From positions 1 to 64,000 of the forward strand of contig PSQN01000012.1 of assembly GCA_002989075.1 (NCBI GenBank): a DNA stretch of 64,000 nucleotides, read 5' to 3'. This stretch comes from Arthonia radiata (Eukaryota; Ascomycota; Arthoniomycetes; Arthoniales; Arthoniaceae). The notes beneath the pieces are model-generated. The model was not told where the DNA came from, searched no databases, and saw nothing but the letters and a program-made list of their open reading frames with translations. This document shows positions 54,283 through 64,000 of this stretch, piece by piece (the stretch's first letter is position 1; each line of letters starts with the position of its first letter). The translations under genes and the position numbers were made by a program.

Positions 54283-55501
54283 TACTTTCTTAATCGACTA
54301 GTTATTTTAGTTAGATTGTAAGCTAATTTAAGTTTTAAACGCTAGTATTTTAGCTAAGTCGATTAGTTTTATTAAACTGTCTGCTAATTATTCCTTTATA
54401 GAAACGTATTTAAGCTCTATTTAGCCTGTCTAAACGTTTTTTCTAATATAGTAATACTATATATCAATATACTTAGATTTAGCTTAGAAGGTAGGGTTTT
54501 TTATAAGTTCTTTTACTAAATTGCTGTCGGTAAGTAATAGTTTTATCGGTAAAACCGGGGTCTTCGGTCTAACTTAACTGGCTTACCTAAGCAAATCTAT
54601 GCTTGTTTGGTGCGTTAGAGCCCGCCGAGGCTTTTTATCCGTAGACTTTTTAAAAGTACCCGCTAAAACAATAGTAATTGAATTTTCTTTAAAAATTCTA
54701 GATAGTTTGGTAACAATTAATAGAATAAATAACTATTCCTTTATAGCTTCTTTAAGGGCTATATATTTGGCCTTATAAGAGCTTAAGGCGACTATTTTTT
54801 ATAGCTTTAAATTCTAACTAAGGACTCTATTTCTAAGTAGAAAGATATAGCCGGTAGTTAATCTCCTAGTACTAAGGTTCCCCCCCCCAATCTACGTTAC
54901 AATAGCCGGTTATACCGTCTATTAAAGGAAATTTATAGTAAAGGTTAAGGTTAAGAGTTTTATCTAAGTAAGCTTAAAGGCTACTTAAAATTCTCTAGTG
55001 CTTCTTGCTAGATTTTAATATGTATTAGGCTAGTAGACTAGTTATAAAGGCAATATTGGGTCTTATTTTTGTTATTAGATATAAAATTAATCTAATTTAT
55101 TGCTAATAATTAGAAATATCGACACTACTAGCTTAGTTAAGATTTAGTATTAATTTTAAGCCGACGAGTTACAGTATTTTTCCGGGCATTTGGCCGTTTT
55201 TCTTCGAATATTTGATTAAAATTTTAGCTAAATAAGTCGACTGGTCTAGGCAAATTGTTTTTGCTGGGCAATCTCGAGTAATTTTAATTTCTAGAAACTT
55301 ACTAACGTCTTTTAAGTTCTTAATTATAAGAGTCTTATTTAGTTTCTAGTAGATTCTAGAGATTGTTTCGATAGAATCGGATACAGTTAATATATTATCT
55401 ATATAGACGATTAAAATTGTCTACTTTCTAGTTCTTTAAATATAACCCGACTAATTGGATACTAGAGATTTAAAACCTATTCTCCTTAGTAATTCTTAAA
55501 G
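53775..55501 (-). mobile_element. Copia retrotransposon, 3' part (RT, RNase H, 3' LTR), split by Gypsy copy 6
   Basis: On the minus strand, RT shows TILIVYIDN near 55388-55423, the Copia VYVDD motif with Asp to Asn. RNase H ends with SKYIDI and YYYI near 54440-54480 (HTKHIDIRYHFI in the family). The 3' LTR follows at 53775-54282. At 55501 the element is interrupted by Gypsy copy 6 and resumes at 62847. Parts are GC-richer and better kept than the neighbouring Gypsy copies. Confidence 0.85.
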
Positions 55502-55506
55502 ATAGG

Positions 55507-55979
55507 TATAACGCCGGTCGCTGGGAGAACCGAACTAAGGCTCACTTACCTTGTATACTTATCGATCTTAGTAAGAGGTATCTTGTGTACTAGAGACTAA
55601 AAGGTAGGAGAGGCAAAATAGATTATAGAGGGTAAGAGGGGCTTAACTAAAGTAGATAGAAGGTAAAGTATGTTACTTAAATATAGTTAAAGAACTTATA
55701 TTTAAATGTTAAGTTAATAGACTAAAGTCTATTCTAGAGTCGGTTATTAGTCTAGCTATATAGTTTAAGATATATAGAGAAGTTTCTTTATATCCGCCAA
55801 TCTAATAATACCTATATCGGGTTTGTAAGGAATATAGGCTTCTATAGCCGTCTTGTTCGATAATACCTACATTGAATTTATAGGCTTAGTTAGGAATAAT
55901 ACTAGTAGAGCTAAGATAACTGACGGTGGTTAATACTTAAATGTACGCTAGGTCGTCTAGAGCTACTATTTATAATACA
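55507..55979 (-). repeat. 3' LTR of type A copy 6
   Basis: 473 bp, reading TATAACGCCGG at the left (TG changed to TA) and TAATACA at the right. Followed by the decayed pyrimidine complement of the polypurine tract. Confidence 0.88.
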
Positions 55980-56081
55980 ATTTCTCCTCTTTTAGTTAAA
56001 TTGTTCTTGATTGATTCTTAGCTTTTTAAACATCTATAAGTTATGTATCGTTCCCCCCTTTGTAACTAATCTATAAGTCCT

Positions 56082-56615
56082 ATACCTCGTATAAAGTCTG
56101 TTACTACGGGTTCTAACAAAAAGTATAGCTAATTCCTGCTAATTGAAGTCTGCGGTATTAAAATACCTTTTTGTTCTAGATATATATTAACTAAGGAAAG
56201 GTGTGTAATTTAGTTTAAAAAGGCGATATATTTGGTATATACTTAAGACAGAAAGAGTTGTAATTTACGGGTATCGATAGTAGATAGTATACCTTGTTGC
56301 TATCTTTCTATAATACCTAAAACTAACTTAGTTGCAGTGCGTTCGGTTTATTCTTAGTACTTCTCTTAATTAGCTGTCCTTTAGCGTATAAAGCGCCAAT
56401 TACGTACGTTAAAGGCTTAGATAGCAGCGTTGGTTGCGGCTATATAGCGTAACCGATCTAAGATCCGAAAGTTAAAAGAGAAGGTTAAAAAGACTTATAC
56501 GCGGACAGCAGCGAAGTTAGCTCGAAATAAATTGTTGAAGCAAGAGGAGTTTACCGCGTTAATAGCTAGTAGCGATATATTTAAATATTCAAGCAGATTA
56601 TTTGTTAACTTTTAG
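56082..56615 (+). pseudogene. Antisense Zn2Cys6-like plus coiled-coil frame (copy 6)
   Basis: Again exactly 534 bp and free of indels compared with copies 1 and 2; the start codon reads ATA. Positions 31 and 41 are Cys; 34, 50 and 53 read Tyr. Position 60, which is Tyr in the other copies, is a TGT Cys here (RKSCNL). This is the copy that shows the sixth Cys was ancestral. TAG stops replace Trp or Gln. One base is missing just upstream of the start. Confidence 0.67.
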
Positions 56616-56789
56616 AGTAACCCCTATTTAAAGTTAGATAACGGTCCTATAATATAGTAAACTGGCTCGTTTACGAACAACCTAAGTATTAGTAAGGCAT
56701 ACTAGATAGTAGATTAGAGTATTAGTACTACTACAACTAATTAATATTCTAGTTCTAATACTGTTAAATAGTATTCTTATAGTTAGTTA

Positions 56790-59700
56790 GGTTTTATTTC
56801 GGTTTTTATTGATTTTTGTGTTTAGAGTATCCTTTCTATTTTATAAGATACTATTGTTTGCCTCGGTATTATTTATAAGCTCGAATCGTTTCGACCTTAT
56901 ACTCGGGTTCTTAGTTGTTAGGAAGGATTCCTAGGTTGAATCGTTTTGCTTCTTGAAAGTAGTCTAGTTCTAATAGTACTATATAGAATATAGAATATAT
57001 TCTTATTATCTTTAGGAGTTCTAGTTTAAAAGTTATAGGTCCTAATTGCTGTAAGATTTTAAACGGTTCTGTTTTAGTATAGTTAAGTTTCTTACTTAGT
57101 TTAACGGTTTTTAAGTTTCTTATAAGTAAGTAAGCTCTTTCCCTCTCTTTTATACTTGTATTTAGGGTTGTTCTTAACTTGTTATACTATCTTCTAGTTT
57201 ATTTGTTAATAAACTTGCTGTTAGACTTTAACTACTGATACAGAGTTCTTATATTTATAGCTATTTACGTAGCTATTTTATTCTCTATAGTATTCTATAG
57301 TTATCTGCTCTAAAGAGGGTAGTAGCTATATAGTATATAGAACAGAGTTGTTTTCGTTATATCGTTCTTTATATTATTATACGCGGCTTATATAACTAGT
57401 AGTAACTGTACCCAGTCGTTTTGCTGGTAGTTAATATATACTCAAAGATACTGTTTTAGTGTTTAATTTGTTCGTTCTGTTTATCCGTCTGTTTACGAGT
57501 AGAACAACGTAGACGTTTTCTATTTTGTTCTTAGTTGTTATATTAGAGATATTTAAAATCGTAAGACGAATTTTTAATCTCTATCTAAGATAATTCTTTA
57601 GAGTTGTCTATAGTTAGCTAAGATAATATAAAGGAAGGTGTATACTAATTGTTCTAAGTTGCTAGCTTCCTTGTAAGGTACGAAGTACGCGTACTTTGTT
57701 AATTTGTTGTATATAACTAGAATAGTGTTGTAAGCTACTCCTGTTAGTAGATCCTTAGACGTTAGTAATTTAGTAATAAAGTCTAGTAAGACTGTATACT
57801 ATAGCCTTTTAGATATCTTTAGTAGCTGTAATTTACTATATAGTAAATATCTTGAGTGCTTAGTTCTTATATATACGTTGTATTCTTAAATATAATTTTC
57901 GATATAATGTTAGATTCTCGGGATATAGTAGATTCTTGTAATCTTTTCTATAGTATTATCGATGTCCTTATGTTTCTTTGTTGGGTTATTGTAGAAGTTA
58001 CTAATAATATATTAAATTAGATTTCTTAAGACATAGATTTTGTCTTAGAATTTGTAATAGCCTTTATTACTCTTAGTTAGTTCTAGATATTGTTTCTTAT
58101 TTTCCTAGTAAGTCTTAGAGTCGTTTAAAATATTTAAAACTTAGTTGTCTAATTCGATAATAAACTTAGTTATTATAGCTAATTAATTGTATCTAATCTC
58201 GTTATTATGTTCTTAAAATATTGTATACTCGATATATTCCTTATCGTTAAGGTAATTAGAACGTCGGCTTAGAGCGTCGGCTCTATCGTTTTTAAAACCC
58301 TTTTTATAGGTAATAATAAAGTTGTATAGAGCTATAGTTTCTAACTATCTAACTTATCTGTAATTAAGTTTCTTTATTATTATAAAGTAAGTTAGATTTT
58401 TATAGTCTGTATATACTATAATTGTATAGTTTGCTTCTTTTAGGTAAGCTTGCTATATCTTAAATACTGCTATAATAGCTAAAAGCTCTTTATTATAAAT
58501 ATTATAGTTTTATTCTATAGATAATATTTTTTTTAAGTAGAAGGCTACTAATTTAAGCTTTCTTTCCTTATTATTTTAACTTATATATACTCTAATAGTA
58601 TAGTTTAATGCGTCTGTTTCTATAATAATTAGTAAGTTAGAGTTAAATATTGCTAATATAGGCTCGATCTTAAAAGCTTTTTTAAGCTCTTTAAATACTA
58701 ATTGTTCTTTTTACGTTCAGAAAAATTCTATCGATTGTTTTGTCTGTTAAGACAGTAGTACTATAATTTAGCTAAAGTTAGATATCTATTGTCTATAATA
58801 ATTAGTAAAACTAAGAAACTATTGCAATTGTTTTATATTCTTTAGTATAGATTAAATTAAGATAGATTAAATCTTTAGATCTTCTATTTAAAGACCGTAC
58901 TTAGTAATTATAAATCTAAGAAATTCGACGGATTGTTAATAAAACTAAGTTTTCTTAATATTAATTTGTAAATCTGTACGCGCTAATCTTTTTAATATCT
59001 TCTTAATATATTCTTTATATTCTTCTAGTATACAGCTGTATACTAGAATATCGTTTAAATAAGTAGTTATAAATATATTTAAGTAATTACTAAGTGTATT
59101 GTTAATTAGTTTCTAAAACGATACTAGTACGTTTATTAGCTTAAAGAGTATAATACAATACTTAAAAAGTCCGTATCTGGTACGAAAGGCTGTTTTCTAT
59201 TCTTCGTCTTTCTTTATATAGATTAAGTTGTAGGCTTCTCGTAAGTTAAACTTAGTAAACTATCACGCGTCGTATAATCGGTCTATAATCTCGTCGATAT
59301 ATAGTAATAGATATCGATTTTTAATAGTTACCCCGTTTAATTGTCTATAGTCTACATAGAGTCGTAGTTTACTATTCTTTTTTGGTACAAAGAGTATCGG
59401 GTATCTAGCTAGTAACGTTAATTTTTAAATAAATCTTTTTCTAAGATTTTTGTTGAGATAGTCGTAGAGCGCTTAATTTTCTGCTTCTAATAGAGAGTAT
59501 ATTAGACCGAATATTGGCGTTTTACCTTCTTATAAAGATATTGTGTAATCTTATAGTTTATATTTTAAAAGAGCTGAGTCCGGCTTAGCTTCCTTAAACA
59601 GATATCGGAATTTATTGTATTCCTTAGGTATCTTAGTAATTAACTGAGTACTTGTTATCGTATAAAATTGTTGGCGTACAGTTGTTTCTTATTTATACTT

Positions 59701-60700
59701 GTATATAGTTAGCTATAGATAAGATACTGCGTTAGACTTCTTTTATAGAATATCTAAGTGTTGGAGTATAGTAGTACTAACCTATATAAGTTCTTTATTA
59801 CGCTTCTTATCTTTACTACTAAAAATAGCTTATAAGGTATTTATTTTATAGAACAACTTTTATTTAAAGTGCTTATATCTAGTAAAAAGAAGTTTCTTAG
59901 TTCTCTAATCTACTTTTAGGTTATATTGTTGTAACTAAGGTATATCTAGTACAGCGTAGTGCTAGTTAATATCTACGATATTATAAGTAATTTCTTCTTA
60001 ATAGTCTTTAATTGTTATACTTATTAGTAAAGTCTTATAGTTAACTCTTTCCTCTATCTCTTAAAATTTAGACAGTATATAGGGTAATTTCTTCTTTTGT
60101 GTTTATATTTAGTACTCCTTGACGCAGCGTATTAAGATAAAGTTGCCTGTTACGCCTAAATTAATTATAATTTTAATATTTCCGTAGTTTATTCTTACTT
60201 AAGTGTATAGATATATTCTATAGAAAGTTAAGCTCGCGCAGAGCTAAACTTTTAGAGAGTTTAACCGTTGTATAAACCAGTACTACTGCTCTTAAAGCAG
60301 TCGGCCTAGTCTTTTTTCTGTTAATTGTATACGTTCTAGAGTATTTTAGATATTGAAACCTATTATCAGTTAATTTACTATAAGAATTCCTATATAAGGT
60401 GTTCTAGTACTACCTTTATTATAACGTCTAGTTTATTGTTTATAATTTCTACTTTAATTATATAACTATTACTAATTAGAACTCGTTGTATTTATAGATT
60501 ATATATTGTTAGTCGAAGATATTAGTACTAACTATATAATTCTAAACTCCTAATAAGGTAGTCTACTAGTCGTTGTAGACGCGAGTAAATATATCTCAGA
60601 ATATTATTAATATCTCTATTAGCGCTTAACTTCTTATTGTAGAAGGCTAACTAACAAAGTCTCTATATTATTTCTTTCTAATAGATTAGAGTTTATTCTT
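56790..60700 (-). pseudogene. Gypsy pol remnant (copy 6)
   Basis: Chromodomain, integrase, RNase H, RT and protease are all recognisable by collinearity with copies 1 and 2. The frame is broken by many TAG/TAA codons. Motif residues such as the RT Asp pair and Cys/His of the integrase zinc region are partly lost. Confidence 0.82.
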
Positions 60701-61399
60701 TCTAGTTAGTATTGTTCTTAAGCAAGGATTTTATACTATTAGAATCTATATTTTTGTCTTTAAGTTGTTGTCTTATCTATAACGTATCGTAGCTGCTATC
60801 TTACTTAGCCTCTACGGTCTGTTCTTCCTTATATTTTTCTTAGGTTTTTAGATAAGGTAATCTAGATTGTCCTTAAGTAAGATCTAGTTCTTATATCGAA
60901 TCTTATTTTAAAGATATTGGTTTTCTCGGCTACTATCTTAATTCTAATTTATCGGATTTATAGGTCGTACAATTGTTATTATAGTACGTAGTCTAGAATA
61001 GTGTTTCGTATAGTATAACAGTATCTTATATCTACTGTCTTAAAATAGTGTAGTTGATACTATTCTAGTTCTGTAGATTTTATTGCTCCCTTTTTATTTG
61101 TCGTTTCTTTGTTTCTTTCTATAACTTACTGTCTGTATCCCAGTTTTTATGTAAGTTAAATAAGTTCTACTCGTTATACTTCTTGTTAGAAGATACCTAG
61201 TAAGTGTTTTCTTAGTTACAGAAAGTATTTTAGTAGATATTCTTTTGCTTCTTAGTTAGTTTAGTAACGTACTCGTACTAGTTTTAAATAATCTTCTATA
61301 GAAGACCTAATTCTTATAGAGGACGACCCTTAATAAGGTCTATATACTAACGATCGAAGAAGGCTGCTAGCAATTTTATTGCCTTATTGCGGTCGTTGT

Positions 61400-62333
61400 C
61401 TCTCTGCGTCTAGATAGTTATATTGAACTATTGTCGCAGAGAATAGAGTTTCTAAGGTCGATTATTGTGTCTATTTTGTTCTATACTGTTAAACTGTTAC
61501 TTCTTAGAATAGTATTTCTTAACTTAATGCTCTAATTTTCCGCAATATAAGTATAGCTTATTCTTTATTCTATGTTCTCTTTTCTAGTTATTTAGTTTCT
61601 CTCGGAGCTTAATAAAATTTAACTCTATTAGATCGCTTCGATCTTATTATAAGTTTGCTCGATTCTTTGTTTTATAGAACCTATTAGTAGGGTTACCCTT
61701 CTTTTTTATCTATCTTTCGAAGTTACTGTCGTCGATCTTCTTTACTCGTTATATAAAGTTATCGAGATTATTAAACTTTTCTCTACGAATATAGATTATT
61801 TCCTTAATATAATTCTTAAGTCTTTTATAAAAGGTCTTAATAAGAGGTTTCTTGTTCTATTCTATTTAATTAGTATACTATATAAATTTAGCGGCGTATC
61901 TGCTCGCTAGTTCTATCTACTTAAGGTTTCTAAGCTTTCTAGTAGCAATGCGTCTAGCGTTAGTCTATTTAAAGATTTTACGAAGCTTCTTCTAAAAGAA
62001 GATAAAGCTAGTAAAGAACTTATCGGTGTCCTCGCGCCTACTCTTTATCGGAGTAAATAAAAAATCGTTGAGATAGTACTCAACCTACTTGTAAATATCT
62101 CTATCTATATAAAAGGTAGCGAATAAAACTATAATAGTGTTATTTAGAAACTAGTCTTTATAAGTTTTAAAGTATATAGCTAGGCGTATTAAGAATAAAG
62201 TAACTTTAGAACATTTATCTAAGAAGCTTTTTTCTATCTTAGTATTAACGTTCGATATCTTACTCGTACTAACTATCCTATTAGCTAACCTGTCCGCAGC
62301 GTCGCGGCTATTGGGTACTAAAGTAGTAAACAT
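61400..62333 (-). pseudogene. Gypsy gag remnant (copy 6)
   Basis: Starts with ATG at 62333 and stays open for 60 codons (start MFTTLVPNSRDAADRL, ending FKTYKD) until the same Trp-to-TAG change as in copy 2. The first residues differ from copy 2 by RIP-type changes. The zinc knuckle region near 61540 has lost its Cys codons. Confidence 0.78.
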
Positions 62334-62375
62334 AACTAATCTACTTTCTCTACTTTTATAGCGAGTCTATTAAAG

Positions 62376-62846
62376 TATAACGCCAATTGCTAAGAGAACT
62401 AAACTAAGACTTACTTGCCTTATATACTTATTGACCTTAGTAAGGGGTGTCTTATATACTAAAGACTAAAAGATAGGAGAGGCGAGATAAATTATAGAGA
62501 GTAAGAGAAGCTTAACTAAAGTAGATAGAAGATAAAGTACGTTATCTAAATATAGTTAAAAAACTTATATTTAGATATTAAGTTAACAGACTAAAGTCTA
62601 TTCTAGAGTCGGCTATTAGTCTAGCTATATAGTTTAAGGTATATAGAGGAGTTCCTTTATATCCGCCAACCTAATAATACCTATATCGAGTTTATAGGGA
62701 ATATAGACTTTTATAGCTATCTTATTCAATAATGTCTATATCGGGTTTATAAGCTTAGTTGGGAATAATACTAGTAGGGCTAAGATAACTGGCGGTAGTT
62801 AATGCTTAGATATGCGCTAGGCTGTTTAGAGCTGGTACCCGTAACA
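62376..62846 (-). repeat. 5' LTR of type A copy 6
   Basis: 471 bp, from TATAACGCC at the left to GTAACA at the right, directly before the ATAGG target duplication. In sense it starts TGTTACGGG. Confidence 0.88.
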
Positions 62847-64000
62847 ATAGGCTTTCTACTGTCGGTCGGTCTGTTTTAGACCGTAAAGAGCCTTCTTTAT
62901 TTAATAAACTTTATTAGTTCCGTTAGATAGGCTAGTTAGTTACTTAATATAAATAATTTTGTCTAACTTTATATTAGAATAAGCTAATTTTACGTTCTAT
63001 TGCTTTATTTTCTAGTTTTTCTCTACTACTAAGGCTAGTATAAGCTAGTAAGTAATTAGATTTACTAAATTTATAAAGATCTCTATAAAATTAAGGCCGG
63101 GTCTTTACTGGCAGCTCTTTGCTAGCAGCTCTTAGCTATCTAGCAGACTTTAAAAATCGGCTCGCCCTCTAGAAGATACTTAATCTTTAATATCTAGCGC
63201 CCTTTTAGCGTCTTTCTATTTAGCAGTAGCTCGATTAATATCTAAGTTTCTTAGTTAGCTAGCTCTTTAAGCTTCAACTATATTTTATTTAGCTAAGAAG
63301 GCTAATCTTTAGATATTCTTATTTCTTTTAAGTTATTAGGCTCTTTAGTAACTGCGACTAAGGCCTGTTCGGCGTATTGTTCTAAGTTATTATAAAACTC
63401 GTTAAAATAATTTTTATCGGCCTTTTTATATATAAAATCTATTTTCTGGGCGCAATCGATGTCTATTCGGCCAAAGTCTTTGGTACTTTTATAATCTAAC
63501 TCGATAGAAAGGTTAAACTCGTTTAGAGCTTTAGTTTAGTATAATTCTTATCTAAATTTGTCCGCTAATTGTTAAAATATAGGGAAGGTATACTATTTCT
63601 TATATAGAAGACTTTCTCCTTTATTAAGAGGTACCTGTCTATTATTTTAAGATTTAGCGGTCGGATTTAGCTCGTTTTTAAACTTAACTTCTAGTTGTTC
63701 TTCAGACTCTTTAGAAATACTCTCGGTTAATCGATTAACTGTAGATCTCCGTAGGTCTTAAATATTTCCTTTCTAGACGTAAACGTCTCTCTTCTAGTAA
63801 ACCTCTCGGCTATTAGAGCCTAAGAGCTTATATTAATTCGATCCGTAGCCTATTAGAATACAGATAGTTGCTCTAGCGTCTAGTTTTTTTAGTTTAGGTT
63901 CTTTAAGATAAGTAACTAAGCCCCAGATTTTAATAGTACTGACATTTGGTTTTTTGCTGTATTTTGCTTTGTACGGGGTAATAAGTAATAAACTCCGGCA
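62847..64000 (-). mobile_element. Copia retrotransposon, 5' part (integrase C-terminus into RT), continues beyond window
   Basis: This resumes the element interrupted at 55501. On the minus strand, near 63860-63960, the integrase C-terminal pattern is visible (IKIWGLVTYLKEPKLKKLDA, then ILIGYGSN), followed by a long acidic linker (ESISKESEEQLEVKFKNELN) towards RT. Stops are TAG/TAA. The 5' LTR and gag must lie to the right of the window. Confidence 0.78.

Larger units (their letters stand above)
55507..62846 (-). mobile_element. Ty3/Gypsy chromodomain retrotransposon, type A copy 6, full length
   Basis: 7.34 kb on the minus strand with both LTRs (55507-55979 and 62376-62846) and the 5-bp target duplication ATAGG at 55502-55506 and 62847-62851. 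The insertion splits a Copia pol. Order from the right: gag start at 62333, protease, RT (FGL region 59131-59165, YxDD-equivalent 59045-59070), RNase H about 58560-58620, integrase, chromodomain about 56790-56900, antisense frame 56082-56615, polypurine tract. RIP decay is stronger than in copy 2. Confidence 0.93.

Overview
The window is the end of a chromosome of a filamentous ascomycete (Pezizomycotina; probably a Dothideomycete, which is an inference). It opens with TTAGGG-type telomere repeats. Its genes carry short introns of 49-81 bp, and its transposons are decayed in the way expected of repeat-induced point mutation (RIP): CpA has become TpA, CpG is largely kept, and Gln and Trp codons have become TAG or TAA.

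Layout. 1-94 telomere. 95-6001 a Ty3/Gypsy element with a chromodomain (called type A here), cut off by the telomere. 6002-14494 an unidentified RIP-decayed block with long broken reading frames. 14495-22734 a type A element (14986-22328) nested in an older type A remnant. 22735-41090 a sharply bounded single-copy island of nine genes. 41091-64000 more RIP-decayed repeats: a solo Copia LTR with target duplication, two type B Gypsy copies (42478-52239), an unidentified block, and a Copia element on the minus strand split by a full-length type A Gypsy (55507-62846, 5-bp target duplication) and running off the window.

The island holds conserved housekeeping genes: a DUF3292 membrane protein, a family III CoA-transferase, riboflavin synthase RIB5, the RNA polymerase III factor BRF1, the 60S biogenesis factor SSF1, the 18S-processing helicase RRP3, TRAPPC12, nuclear transport factor NTF2 and Golgi protein TVP18. 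SSF1 and RRP3 are divergent across 176 bp and both serve ribosome assembly. CoA-transferase/RIB5 and TRAPPC12/NTF2 are also divergent pairs. They do not form a metabolic cluster.

The most unusual observation is an antisense reading frame lying between the chromodomain and the 3' LTR of the Gypsy elements. It is 534 bp in all three type A copies, with no indels. Across copies it shows a Zn(II)2Cys6-like spacing (C-x2-C-x6-C-x8-C-x2-C-x6-C) followed by an Ala/Lys/Glu-rich helix, probably a coiled coil. A divergent counterpart sits at the same place in type B.
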